In this document: positions 1-10,199 of the stretch, piece by piece
Numbering within the stretch: position 1 is the first letter of the stretch
Layout of the letters: each line of letters begins with the position of its first letter
Assembly (NCBI RefSeq): GCF_027579695.1
Contig: NC_083577.1
Coordinates: 52,945,283-53,009,282, forward strand
DNA length: 64,000 nucleotides
Reading direction: 5' to 3'
Source of the DNA: Neoarius graeffei
Lineage: Eukaryota > Chordata > Actinopteri > Siluriformes > Ariidae
Program-made: the position numbers and the translations under genes
Notes under the pieces: model-generated
Databases searched by the model: none
Told to the model about the DNA's origin: nothing
The model's input: the letters and a program-made list of their open reading frames with translations, nothing else

Positions 1-146
1 CCGGAGCACCCGGAGGAAACCCATGCAGACACGGGAAGAACATGCAAACTCCACACAGAAAGGCCCTTGTCAGCCGCTGGGCTCGAACCCAGGACCTTTT
101 TGCTGTGAGGTGACAGTGCTAACCACTACACCACCATCCCACCCCA
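1..146 (-). repeat. V-SINE (DANA/HE1-type), partial at window edge
   Basis: The reverse complement gives the tRNA-related head, with box B-like GGGTTCGAGCCC, and the following V-SINE body ending near CCTCCGGGTGCTCCGG. The copy is cut by the window start. The 250 bases after it hold no gene I can support. Confidence 0.85.
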
Positions 147-396
147 CATCTAGCTATCTAAGTCCAATAAATAACATAAATGACAAGACAGGTTCAAAGT
201 TGTGCATTTGTGTGCAAATGTTTATTTCAGTGCAAAAATGAAAGAGATCCTGGTCAAAAAAACCTGCTCGCGTGCAAATCTGATTTAATTCGAGATAGGA
301 ATAAAACGCCACAGAATTGGGATTGTGTGGTATCTGTTGAGCACTTGGTCGAGGCTGTTGTATGGTTCTTCTGTTTTTGGATGGCATGTTAGGGTT

Positions 397-505
397 CGGG
401 TGGTGTAGAGGTTAGCACTGTCATCTTACAGCAAGAAGGTCCTGGGTTCAAGCCAGCGAGGGCCTTTCTGTGTGGCTAGGCTAACTGCAGGTTAGGCTAA
501 CTGAA
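397..505 (+). repeat. V-SINE fragment, head plus short body
   Basis: The sequence starts with the GGTGGTGTAGAGGTTAG head, continues through GTTCAAGCC and CCTTTCTGTGTGG, then jumps to AGGTTAGGCTAACTG. It is internally deleted relative to full copies in this window such as 50984-51352. Confidence 0.75.
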
Positions 506-852
506 GAAGAAGAAGAAACCTTTATTTGTCGCATGCACACTTCAAGCACAGTGAAATTCATCCTCTGCATTTAACCCATCTGAAGCAGTGACCCCCCCCC
601 AGAGCAGTGGACAGCCACACGACAGCGCCCAGGGAGCAGTCAGGGGTTAGGTACCTTGCTCAAGGGCACTTCAGCCCAAGGTCGCCCCATGTTAACCTAA
701 CTGCATGTCTCTGGACTGTGGAGGAAACTGTCGGAGCACCCGGAGGAAACCCATGCAGACACGGGGAGAACATGCAAACTCCACACAGAAAGGCCCTCGC
801 CGGCCACTGGGTTTGAACCCGGAATTTTCTTGCTGTGAGACCACTATGCTAA
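505..852 (-). repeat. Composite SINE: V-SINE head and body joined to a different tail
   Basis: Bases 690-850 match the reverse complement of the V-SINE 5' half (head at the high-coordinate end). Bases 505-690 are not V-SINE tail. They begin GAAACCTTTATTTGTC and contain GTGAAATTCATCCTC and CTTGCTCAAGGGCAC. This looks like a related SINE family that uses another 3' module, presumably to be copied by a different LINE. A poly-C run lies at 591-600. Confidence 0.65.
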
Positions 853-858
853 CGTGAT

Positions 859-1500
859 CAGACGTCCCGATTTGACTGGGACAGTCCCAATTTGACTGGG
901 ACAGTCCCAATTTTGAGTTGCGTGTCCCCAGTCCCGCCAAAGGTCCGTCGGGACGCTGAACTGTCCCGGTTTACACCAAATACTAACAAACTGTCCCGGT
1001 TATAGTGATCATATATAGCCAACGAGATGTCAATAAAGCTTCTAGCAATTCAGCATCAATGTGCGTGTGTGTGCAGTCAACCTTACAATGTATCTATTTG
1101 TACAATGTTGCAATATAGAGGCCACGTTATAACGTTTTTTTTCGCTAGCGGCTGTCAACTACTACGCGACAATGCCGAACGGATGAGCGCTGGGTGGAGA
1201 TGTTCGTGCACTTCAAGAGTAGGGAGATTCCTTACAGCAATGTCAGCCAGCTTTGCCAGTTTGCCATGTGCCTACCTGGCACCAATGCTCCAGTTGAACA
1301 AATATTTTCACTCATGAGCAACACCTGGACTGACGAGAGGAATCGCATGACCGTGCCTACTCTCAAAGCCTTGCTCATTACCCGGGCCAATTTCAACGAT
1401 ACTTGCTCGCAGTTCGAGAGCAGGCTCTCGGGCAATAAAGCGCTACTGGAGCAAATTCACTCATCATGTAAATGTATGCAATAAAATGGCATCTTCTTTA
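859..1500 (+). mobile_element. hAT transposon remnant (5' end and transposase C-terminus)
   Basis: It opens with CAGACGTCCCGATTT, a CAG-starting terminus typical of hAT elements. A related sequence (CAGACATCCCGGTTTG) is seen near 15627. After about 300 bases of non-coding DNA a hAT dimerisation region follows. No matching right terminus was found before 1970, so the 3' end is lost or unrecognised. Most of the transposase is missing, so this is an internally deleted derivative. Confidence 0.6.
1170..1484 (+). pseudogene. hAT transposase C-terminal dimerisation fragment
   Basis: An open frame encodes TDERWVEMF, then FAMCLPGTNAPVEQIFSLM and NTWTDERNRMTVPTLKALL. These match the C-terminal hATC dimerisation region of hAT transposases, which typically has a LP-GT-A-VERVFS core followed by W-DERN and a helix. 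The DDE catalytic domain and BED finger are absent, so the fragment cannot act as a transposase. The frame ends naturally at a TAA, so it keeps the true C-terminus. It lies on the same strand as the hAT-like terminus at 859. The family assignment rests on these motifs alone. Confidence 0.65.
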
Positions 1501-1967
1501 GGGTGGGTTGGGTGGCTGTGTTTCTGAAACATTTTTTGTTGTCTTTCATCTGTTTCATCTGTCTTTAATCTGTATCACAGATTGTCTTGACTTGTTTGAT
1601 GCTGTTGCCAACTCAGGGTTCACGTTTTCAAAATAGTTAATAGCCTACATTGGTTAAGATTAAACAGAGGCATTTTGGGTAAAGGTTCAGAGGTGACAAC
1701 GATTAGGCTCATGCACTCGTTCCTGTTACAATACATAGCCTATTGTTTAAAAAAAAAGTTAATCGCATAAAATGTTGATGTTAATATGCAAGCAATGCAT
1801 TTTCTTGACGTTTTCACAAAGGTGAAATAAATCAGTTGAAATTTAGGCTATTGGCCTATTCCCCATCATCACATCTGTTGTCTGATTTTCTTACTTTAAC
1901 TGAATTGTGATCGAAGTACATGTAGATAACAAGAAAATACTTGATTATTCTCTGAAATGTTGATAAA
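1485..1967. other. Unassigned AT-rich stretch
   Basis: I see no gene or clear repeat here. It may include the decayed 3' non-coding part of the hAT remnant just upstream. Confidence 0.4.
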
Positions 1968-2042
1968 AGTGGGATAGGCTCCAGCTTGCCCGCGACCCTG
2001 TAGAACAGGATAAGCGGCTAGAGATAATGAGATGGATGGATG
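1968..2042 (+). repeat. V-SINE 3' tail only
   Basis: GGGATAGGCTCCAGCTTGCC through AACAGGATAAGCGGC to a short GGAT repeat. This is the 3' end of the V-SINE; the head and body are missing, as in 5'-truncated LINE-mediated insertion. Confidence 0.8.
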
Positions 2043-2134
2043 TTAGGGTTCGTTGAGTGGGCGTGGCTAAAGGGCAGAGGATTTGTCCTTCCAAATTCCA
2101 GCTGACTTTTAACCTACTTATAACCGTCTTCTGT

Positions 2135-2506
2135 GGGCAGCACGGTGGTGTAGTGGTTAGCGCTGTCGCCTCACAGCAAGAGGGTCCGGGTTCGAGCCCC
2201 TTGGCTGGCGAGGGCCTTTCTGTGTGGAATTTGTATGTTCTCCCTGTGTCCGTGTGGGTTTCCTCCGGGTACTCCGGTTTCCCCCACAGTCCAAAGACAT
2301 GCAGGTTAGGTTAACTGGTGACTCTAAATTGACCGTAGGTGTGAATGTGAGTGTGAATGGTTGTCTATGTGTCAGCCCTGTGATGACCTGGCGACTTGTC
2401 CAGGGTGTACCCCGCCTTTCGCCCGTAGTCAGCTGGGATAGGCTCCAGCTTGCCTGCGACCCTGTAGAACAGGATAAAGCGGCTACAGATAATGAGATGA
2501 GATGAG
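2135..2506 (+). repeat. V-SINE, full length
   Basis: Complete order: tRNA-like head (GTGGTGTAGTGGTTAG, then GGTTCGAGCC), conserved body (GGTTTCCTCCGGGT, CACAGTCCAAAGACATGCAG), LINE-related tail (GGGATAGGCTCCAGCTTGCC) and the terminal GATGAGATGAG simple repeat. It lies about 80 bases upstream of the CpG-rich promoter block. Confidence 0.9.
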
Positions 2507-2579
2507 GAAACGAAACGCACTGAGTAAGGAATCAAAGGAATCGAATCTTGCACTGTTCGATTCATTTGAACGAGAGTCG

Positions 2580-2785
2580 GTCGCTGAGGCTGGGCTCGTG
2601 CTGCTTCTCTCCAGTGGCGGATCTTAACGAGGGTTCGCGCGCGCGTCAGTAACGGACGCGCGCGAGACGGCAGAGAAGCGGGCGAATCGAAGCGCGGTGG
2701 TGCCCCTCCTCCCCTCCAGTCGCCGCACGCACGTCCAACTCACTTCGAGCAACGGCAGTCGGTCAGCACGTATCCCTCTGAAACA
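2580..2785 (+). promoter_or_regulatory. CpG-rich promoter / 5' UTR region
   Basis: This is the densest CpG block in the window, with runs such as GCGCGCGCGTC and GGACGCGCGCGAGACGG, inside otherwise AT-rich DNA. It leads directly into a start codon with good Kozak context and a signal-peptide exon. I see no TATA box at a suitable distance, which fits a CpG-island promoter. The transcription start cannot be placed from sequence. CpG-rich patches continue into the intron near 3340-3440. Confidence 0.5.
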
Positions 2786-2834
2786 ATGATGGGGAAGCTG
2801 CTCTTCGTGTTCTTGCTCGTCAGCGGCGGTGAAG
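2786..2834 (+). CDS. First coding exon: signal peptide of an unidentified secreted or membrane protein
   Basis: Two adjacent ATGs (2786 and 2789) have A at -3; the second also has G at +4. The frame encodes MMGKLLFVFLLVSGGEG: a basic residue, a hydrophobic core (LLFVFLLV) and small residues suited to signal peptidase. The exon ends GAAG and is followed by GTACGG, a plausible splice donor; without splicing the frame stops after 20 codons. The exon is 49 nt from the first ATG, so the intron is phase 1. Phase-1 introns after a signal peptide are common in genes for extracellular modular proteins such as immunoglobulin-superfamily receptors, but the peptide is too short to name the gene. No exon 2 was found downstream, so the first intron may exceed 60 kb. 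Confidence 0.45.
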
Positions 2835-3819
2835 GTACGGTGAAGTGATGCTGAGGGGACCGGTGCGCGTGGGAGCGTTTGTGCTAGCCTGAGTGTGTGT
2901 GTGCGTGCGTGCGTGTGTGTGTGAGAGCGCGAGCACTGAAAGGCAGTGAGAAAGAAAGAAAGAACGAAAGAGACGCCACAGCAGCGGGGTTAATTTTGTT
3001 TGGTGGCGTTTTGCAGTTCGGGCACGTCCTGGTGGAGAAAACGTTTCTTTTGACACATTAAGCCGGGTTTGTTTAGAGAGCAGTGCCTCGGTGCTCGCAC
3101 TTGCCTATAGTGCACGAACACACACTTAGAAAGGATGCATTGAAGTCTCTGGCTCGGTGTTTACAGCAGGAAAGTGCTCTGAATAGATTTGCTTGCTGGA
3201 ATGATGTGAAATCAACTCGGATCGAGTCAGATGTTTAGGAAAGCTCTGAAATGCATCTTTAATTTGGTGTGAGCATTTGGCCAGTAAAATGTATTAACCC
3301 ATCCCTCTCTGCTACACCAGTGATCTCAGCTCACTCTGCCGCCGCCGCCGTGAACTTGAACACTTCTTGGTCCGAGTCGCTCGCGCTGAGTGAGTGTGAC
3401 ATGGTGCTCTCGCGCTGCACTGATCGAGTCCGCGTGCACACGTGTGTGTGTGTGTGTTGCCTGCTGGGACACACACACCGGTTTTTTCCACACGACAGCA
3501 GGTGGTGATAGAGCACTTCATACTCACCCGTAGGCATGCACGCTAAACAGGCAGTGTCTCGAACCGCACAGTACAGCACTAAATAGAAAAAGAAAAAAAA
3601 ACCCCAAAACAAACCTGAACTACTTCATAGCAAAAAACTGCGAAGTTGCATACTAGTGTGAAAATGTATCCAGAACCGAAAGCTCCCCAAAACTTGGGGA
3701 GGGTAGCCAACTATAAATTAGTAGCACCTCTTTTTGGTTTATTATAAGGGTTAGAATTAAGAACTATAGAGAATTACATTTAAAAAATGAATACTAGAGC
3801 ACGTAGAACCCACACCTAT
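2835..3819 (+). other. Start of putative intron 1, no further gene seen
   Basis: GT-rich stretches (2890-2930) and a second CpG-rich patch (3340-3440) follow the donor. A small hairpin CTCCCCAAAACTTGGGGAG lies near 3684. I see no coding exon or mobile element before the MITE at 3820. Confidence 0.4.
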
Positions 3820-4113
3820 AGCCTAGGTCACAACCGGATGTACGATTTTTTGGCCGTGCAATTTTTGGTGTTTCCCAAATCGCTGCGTTTTTTTTTTTGT
3901 TCATGGAGAAAGACGTGCGTTGGCCGTAAGTTTGTCTTGCAACCTGAAAAAAACATAAGCGCCCGTAGAGTTTGTTTGACATGACAAAGAACCTCTGCAG
4001 CCAGTCTACGGCTCGAAAATCAGCACATCATACACGTGCCCTCCGTGCGTTTCTTGCGTTTTTTGCACGTAGACCGGCCGTAGGAGCACGTACAGCCGGT
4101 TGTGACCGAGGCT
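3820..4113. mobile_element. MITE, 294 bp, Harbinger-like 3-bp target duplication
   Basis: The ends are inverted repeats: AGCCTAGGTCACAACCGG on the left, and AGCCTCGGTCACAACCGG when the right end is reverse-complemented. Similarity continues through GTACG and GGCCG. The flanks are TAT on both sides, a 3-bp duplication of the kind made by PIF/Harbinger transposases. It has no coding capacity. Confidence 0.7.
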
Positions 4114-4359
4114 TATGGTGAGGTACAACCAGCACCTCATCAAGCACAGCACCAGACACTCCTCACAATAATCAACAATACTGTCCAGATCACTTCTACC
4201 GTACATCCAGAGAAACCCCTCTGAACGTATACTGTGTGCACTGACTCTCAGCATCAGTACTTTACAGCGAACTGCTAGCTACACATGGTTAAAATGGCTC
4301 TTGTGCAATGTACATACTTACTTGTGCAACACTACCTGGGTAATACTGGTAATACTACC

Positions 4360-4482
4360 TGTGCAATACTTACTTACACGTGCAAGTCCACCTTCATAAT
4401 ACACTTATGTTAACTGTATATCTGCAAACCTGTTAATTTATGCAAATGTGTTAATTTTTTATCTCTAAATTTGTAGTTTATT

Positions 4483-4549
<67 letters not shown>

Positions 4550-4676
4550 CCTTTTTTGTATACTTAGTACTTTTGCACTACTCCTTCACTGCCTTATCTT
4601 TTTCTATTTATATATTTTGCTGCTGTAACAATGTAAATTTCCCCTTGTGGGATAATAAAAAGCTATCTTATCTTAT
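4360..4676 (+). mobile_element. Probable 3' tail of a non-LTR retrotransposon
   Basis: The segment ends with TTTCCCCTTGTGGGATAATA and an AAGCTATCTTATCTTAT tail, which resembles 3' ends of teleost LINEs and their SINEs. No protein-coding part is present. The left limit is uncertain, and a long TA microsatellite sits inside it. Confidence 0.4.
4488..4545. repeat. (AT)n microsatellite
   Basis: About 29 uninterrupted AT units. Confidence 0.95.
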
Positions 4677-4713
4677 AAAAAATGATACTAAACTATCCTT
4701 ATTCTTGTCACTG

Positions 4714-5037
4714 CACTCTAAAAAATAAAGGTGCTTCAGTGGTTCTTCAAATCTCTGGATGGTTCCATGGAGAGCCAAAACTCTGTGATGAACCATTACA
4801 TTATGCAAAAGGTTCTTCACATTGGAAATGGTTCTTCAGAGCCTGGCATTCTCTTACCATTTGCTGGTCAATGCACATAGGCTATGTTTACACAAATCTG
4901 TCTTCACTGCTCAAACAAATTATTTAAATGGTTCTTTAAAGAACTGTTGCATGAACGGTTCTTTGAAGCCCTGAAAAAAGGTTCTTCTATGGCATCGCCC
5001 TGAAGAACCGGTACTGGCTCCATTATTTTTTAGAGTG
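4714..5037. mobile_element. MITE with CACTCTAAAAAATAA termini
   Basis: The left end CACTCTAAAAAATAAAGG and the right end (reverse complement CACTCTAAAAAATAATGG) form terminal inverted repeats. The interior repeats GGTTCTT or its complement at least seven times, including the palindrome GGTTCTTTAAAGAAC. Non-coding, 324 bp. The target duplication is not clear. Confidence 0.7.
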
Positions 5038-5155
5038 TGTGGTAGTACTCAAGATCTTTGGACCTACCAGTATAGTATGCAGTGTTTACTTAGCAAGGTG
5101 CATGTAACTTTACTCTGAGAACTAATTTGAGTCTATTTATATACCTTAGATCAGA

Positions 5156-5470
5156 AATGGGGGCAACATGGTGGCACTCAGGGTCCCTGGTTCGATCCTG
5201 ATCTCGGGTTACTTGGGTCTGTGTGGAGTTTCTGTTTTGTGTACATGCTCTTTCTGTGTGCATGTGGGCTTCCATTGAGTTCTTCTGTTTCTTCTTATCA
5301 CCCATAAACATTCTACTAGGTGGATTGGGAATGCTGAATTGGCCGAGGTATGTGTGCTGTGCAATTGACTGGCAACCCATTTGGGGTGTCTTCCCAACTT
5401 ACATCCACTGTTTGTGGAATTAGGCTCTGGATTCACCATGACCCTGACCAGGATAGAGCTTTCCTGAAGA
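5156..5470 (+). repeat. Old V-SINE-like copy
   Basis: The order of blocks is as in the V-SINE (GGTTCGATCC box B-like motif, CTGTGTGGAGTTT, then a GACCCTGACCAGGATA tail), but it is strongly diverged from the younger copies. It probably belongs to an older subfamily. Confidence 0.6.
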
Positions 5471-5557
5471 TAAAAAAAAATGTATGATGGTTTTAAAGGT
5501 ACACTATATCCATGTTTCCAGATGAACGATACATGTATACAGTACATATTAGAGGTA

Positions 5558-5927
5558 GGGGTGGCACAGTGGTGTAGTGGTTCGCACTGTCACCTCACAG
5601 CAAGAAGGTTCTGGGTTCAAGCCCAGTGGCCGACGGGGGCCTTTCTGTGTGGAGTTTGCATGTTCTTCCCAGTGTCTGCGTGGGTTTCCTCCAGGTGCTC
5701 CGGTTTCCCCCACAGTCCAAAGACATGCTGGTTAGGCTAACTGGTGGTTCTAAATTGACTGTAGGTGTGAATGTGAGTGTGAATGGTTGTTTGCATCTAT
5801 GTGTCAGCCCTGCAATGACCTGGCGACTTGTCCAGGGTGTACCCTGCCTCTCACCCATAGTCAACTGGGATAGGCTCCAGCTTGCCCATAACCCTGCACA
5901 GAATAAGGGGTTATGGATAATGGATGG
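5558..5927 (+). repeat. V-SINE, full length, with target duplication
   Basis: All parts are present from the GGTGGCACAGTGGTG head to a GGATAATGGATGG tail. It is flanked by a perfect 12-bp duplication ATATTAGAGGTA (5546-5557 and 5928-5939), the mark of LINE-driven insertion. Confidence 0.92.
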
Positions 5928-5939
5928 ATATTAGAGGTA

Positions 5940-6787
5940 CAATTAATGTACCCATGAAGGTACCACTGTTTAATTTCACCACGAAGTACATTTTACATTG
6001 CTAGTGCAGTTGCAATGATATTTTACAGGACAAAACATTTCAACAATCTCAAACATAAGAGACATTCAGCTTTCACTGTTGGCTCATAAAAAAACAAAAG
6101 GCATTTATGTCATATTAATGAGAAGTCCAATACAGAAGTAGTGGAGACAATAAGCATTGGACCCCATGTTCCAGATTACAGTGCAGTGGTGTAATGCTGT
6201 TGTGATGAGTTATGACAGAGACTCAGCTCAGCTAATTTGCGATCTGTGAGATGACAAGCATGATCGTGAATGTTGGTGTTTTAAGTATGAAAGATGAAGC
6301 TTTGGAAACTGTCTGAAGCAGAGTATACACTGCACCAGTCTCTTTAGGTAGGTAGGAAGCAAGGCCTAATTCCCACTGGTGCCATTATCAGCAGGGCGTT
6401 CAACAGCATTGTGGGTAATTTCAGAAACCATTAACCAAAATGAAAATAGACTAACATGCCAGTGAAGTTTAAACAAAAACGTCAACTCAGAATTTCATTA
6501 CTAAACAAATATTGGATACCATTGAAGATTTATAAAAGTGAGCATGCAAGTCTATAAGTAGTATACAAGAACAAGTTGTTCAGGGTGGAATTTTCCTTTC
6601 AACGTTCTACTCCAGTAACAGTGTTCCAGATTAGTACTTTTTATGATAGTGACAACTATTAACACATCAAATTGAAGGTGAACATACAGTATGTCTGAAA
6701 TTTTGCATCATTTCCTGCTGTTCCTATCCAGGTTTGAACGTTTGTCTTAATTGGTTTCGAATACGTTTCCAAATATAGTCTGATGTA
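5940..6787. other. Unique-looking intronic DNA
   Basis: AT-rich, no gene, repeat or strong motif cluster recognised. Confidence 0.4.
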
Positions 6788-7315
6788 CAGTACAAATACC
6801 TTCAATGTTTTTTCTTTATTTTTATTAATTAAAAGACACACAATGTCTTAAAGTAATGATGGATGTCGTTTCTCGTTACTTAGTTGAGCGGTTCCTGTCA
6901 TAATATGGATTACTACAGTTGTGGAATCGGGCTGTTTACTGTATTTTTATTATTTACTGTTTACTGTTTGATCTCAAACATTAAGAAGGCAATAAATTAC
7001 ACTGATTAACTTTTGATGAGGCACCTGTTAATTGAAAAGCATTCCAGGTGACTACCTCATGAAGCTGGTTAAGATAATGCCAATAGTGTGTAAAGTGCCA
7101 TCAGGGTAAACAGTGGCCACTCTGAAGAATCTAAAATATGAATTTTTTTTGTTGTTGTTTTTAACACTATTTTGTTGACTACATAATTCCATATATGTTC
7201 CATGTGTTATTTAATAGTTTTGATATCTTCAGTATTGTTCTACAATGTAGAAAATAGTCAAAATACAGAAAAACCTATGAATGAGTAGGGGTGTCCAAAC
7301 TTTTGACTGGTACTG
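6788..7315. mobile_element. Non-autonomous Tc1-like element
   Basis: It ends with GTCCAAACTTTTGACTGG and TACTG, the terminus of a fish Tc1 group. The left terminus (CAGTAC, then ACCTTCAATG) has lost about 20 bases compared with the related copy at 13080. The 528-bp body encodes nothing. It matters as an empty-site paralogue: the copy at 13080-16030 has the same body with insertions at two points that are intact here. Confidence 0.75.
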
Positions 7316-7351
7316 TGTAATTAAATAATATTAGCTGGCGTTGAGTGGTAT

Positions 7352-7720
7352 CTCATTATCTCTAGCCACTTTATCCTGTTCTACAGGGTCGCAGGCAAGC
7401 TGGAGCCTATCCCAGCTGACTACGGGCAAAAGGCGGGGTACACCCTGGACAAGTCGCCAGGTCATCACAGGGCTGACACATAGACACAGACAACCATTCA
7501 CACTCACATTCACACCTACGGTCAATTTAGAGTCACCAGTTACCCTAACCTGCATGTCTTTGGACTGTGGGGGAAACCGGAGCACCCGGAGGAAACCCAC
7601 GCGGACACGGGGAGAACATGCAAACTCCGCACAGAAAGGCCCTCGCCGGCCACGGGGCTCGAACCTGGACCTTCTTGCTGTGAGGCGACAGCATTAACCA
7701 CTACACCACCGTGCCGCCCA
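7352..7720 (-). repeat. V-SINE, full length, with target duplication
   Basis: The head lies at the high-coordinate end (CACCGTGCCGCC). A 10-11 bp duplication TTGAGTGGTAT flanks it (7341-7351 and 7721-7731). Confidence 0.93.
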
Positions 7721-7734
7721 TTGAGTGGTATATT

Positions 7735-7799
7735 AGATATATTCCATTCAGCTAGCATTCGACTCGTTCAGTATCATGCTAGCTGAATGAAATATATCT
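7735..7799. repeat. Foldback repeat, 24-bp arms
   Basis: AGATATATTCCATTCAGC and its continuation pair with ATGCTAGCTGAATG onward, 23 of 24 bases, around a 17-base loop. It may be a tiny MITE or the end of one. A (TTA)n run follows at 7826-7868. Confidence 0.6.
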
Positions 7800-7824
7800 G
7801 ATACAGTATACCATGAGAAAAAGC

Positions 7825-7858
<34 letters not shown>

Positions 7859-9620
7859 GTTATTATTTACACATTCCTTTCAGGTGTTCGCCACATCTTT
7901 CTCTTTCAAAATTCTCTCAAAATCTTCCATATTTAATGAAACAAACCTGGCAGCCATGTTTGTTTACAATTTGTCACAGTCTCTTGCAAGTGCGGAAGTT
8001 TTATGTCTCCAACGTGTGACATTATTTTGTCTTGACAACCATGCAATATTGTAAACCATATTCAATGCTCATTCTCCACTGGGTAGAGTTACATAATACA
8101 CGTAGGATAAGCAATATGCTAACAATATTGTATGCTATCAAACCAAATGAATGAAACCTGCTGGAAGGGAATAGAATGCACATTTTTATTCCATTGAAAA
8201 AGTGTCCTGTGTATAGAATAATTCCCAATATTTCACTCCGATGATGTCACTCCCAGTGCTTTCCTGCTGACTTGATGCACATCGTCAAAATGACAAACCG
8301 GTTCAAGATTAAAATTCTTTTGATTCATTTGTGTATTTTTTTTTTTTTTTTGTAGATGTGTCCATATAATAAAAAGGACATTACTTGGTGGTGCGAAGAT
8401 ATCACGTTTATCTTCTCATGTTGAGAAATATGTCATTTTTTGCCTCGCTCACTTGTTATATTTATATGAGAGAGAGAAACAGTATGGACTGAGCTACAGA
8501 GTGTGCTGAAATGACTGTACTTGATCTTTTCTCTCTCTCATAACCTCTGAACTTCTTTAACAGGCATTCAGGTTGGACCACTTGACTCACAGGTCGTTTT
8601 TAATGTATGTTGTCAAGGAGCTCTGTCCATTTAGTTTAAATGAAGCGCACTGTGGTGAATTATGTGCTGTACCAGTCTCGGGGGAGACAGTCCATCATGG
8701 TATTAAGTGCCGTAATGAAGGTATTGCTCTAAATCTCATTTTTAAAAGGCAGCAGCAGGAGAAGTAATAAATGCCCAGAAGCAATGTTCATGTGTGAACA
8801 CTTGTGTGTCACCTGAAAATAAAGAGAAGCAAAGTGTCACCAGTGCTCTTTGGAACTCTGTTTGGTTACAAACGGGTGCAATAAAATTGTGTTTTTTCAC
8901 ATGGCCTTAAAACAGATCATAAACCCACAATATTTGAACTTATAGTGCACTGTGTGTTAATAGCGTGCTACTGTAATGCGTTTTAAATAGTTATTGCTAA
9001 TGAGTCACAGTTAGTGCTAATTAAAAAGTGCAAATTTATGTCCAAACACTGCTAAAAAGTTATAACAAATGAGTCAGTGCAAGTTTGAGCCACTAACACA
9101 TATTTCGCTGTAATGAATCTCTGAGTATGTCTCTTGTGAAATTCATTTTTAATGAAAAAAAAAAAGACTAAATGAACTGCAAGGCTGTCATGTACCAGTT
9201 GAGCACACCTGTCACTGAACTACTTGATGTGCATAATTGTCTCAAATGTGATCAGGTCTTCTGGTCGGAAGGCATTATTTTTTAATTTAGGCCTGTCGTG
9301 TGACTAACATTTTAGCATCAGTGGTCCCAATTGGCTAATTATCTGTCGTTTAGCAAGCTGCATTTATTTTGGTAACAGTCTGATATGTTGCTCAATTTAG
9401 TGTTATGCCAAGTGCACTCATGAATATTTAATGTTGCATACAAAGCATTTACCAAAAAAAAAAAAAATGTTGTTTAATAAGAACGTGGCCATGGCAGCCA
9501 ACGTTTTACACTCATTTCCAGCTTTTTTTTTTTCCAAACAAAGAAAACAGTAAATGCACCATCATAAGAAAGTGCATGAATAAACTCTCAACAAAAACTG
9601 CAAAATTTGAGCCTTTCGAT
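7800..9620. other. Intronic DNA, no gene recognised
   Basis: It contains the (TTA)n tract, a poly-T near 8340-8352 and mostly unique sequence. The part 9230-9450 has several homeodomain-core motifs (TTTAATTTAGG, GGCTAATTATC, CAATTTAG) and could be a conserved non-coding element. A possible splice acceptor at about 8562 was considered and rejected. Confidence 0.35.
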
Positions 9621-9621
9621 A

Positions 9622-9735
9622 GATTGGTGACCTGTCCAGGGTGTACCCTGCCTCTCACCTGAAGTTAGCTGGGATTGGCTCCAGCTTCCCCCATGACCCT
9701 GATGGATATGCAGTATAGATAGTGGATGGATCGAT
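9622..9735 (+). repeat. V-SINE 3' fragment, diverged
   Basis: GACCTGTCCAGGGTGTACCC through GGGATTGGCTCCAGCTTCCC to a GGATGGATCGATGG tail. The head is missing. Confidence 0.75.
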
Positions 9736-9989
9736 GGACTGCAAAATTTGGACAGACTTATCAATAAATAACAGTATTTTTATTATTTAAAACCAGATTT
9801 CTACAGTTCAAAGATTGTGTCTAGGACAATTTCCATTTCCAGAGGGAACATCAAAACCGTGGCCACCATGACTAAATCAGTCATCAACGCCCTGTAGGCC
9901 AATTGACCCGTCCTACATGGTTGCCTGTGTTCATCATGAGCACATTTCATCCACCACTGGCTTGCTAAACCTGTCACAGCTTCCTCAGA

Positions 9990-10199
9990 CAAACAACCAT
10001 TCACAGGCAACTTATAGTAGTTAGTTAATCTAACTTTGTGTCTTTGGACTGTGGGGGGAAACCAAAGCACCCAGAGGAAACCCACACAGACATGGGGACA
10101 ACATGCAAACTCCACACAGAAAGGCCCCAGTCGGTCACTGGGCTCAAACCCAGAACCTTCGTGCCATGAGGCGACAGTGCGTACCACTGTGCCACCCAT
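9990..10199 (-). repeat. V-SINE 5' part
   Basis: The reverse complement carries the tRNA-like head (GGGTGGCACAGTGGT, GGGTTTGAGCCC) and the body up to the GAATGGTTG region, with the tail missing. Confidence 0.78.

Noticed and set aside
2135..2200. tRNA-like sequences with box A and box B
   Set aside because: They are heads of SINEs. The anticodon arm and acceptor stem do not pair as in a tRNA gene.
4480..4550. Possible replication origin or matrix attachment region at long TA tracts
   Set aside because: Simple TA microsatellites; nothing else supports such a role.
7331..7697. Recurring frames encoding peptides such as MEFACSPRVRVGFLRVLRFPP on both strands at many places
   Set aside because: They are frames inside V-SINE copies; they recur because the SINE recurs and have no coding history.
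8560..8610. Possible exon 2: acceptor CTTCTTTAACAG, about 41 bases, then GTATGTTG
   Set aside because: The short peptide matches nothing I know, and a splice pair of this quality is expected by chance in 60 kb.
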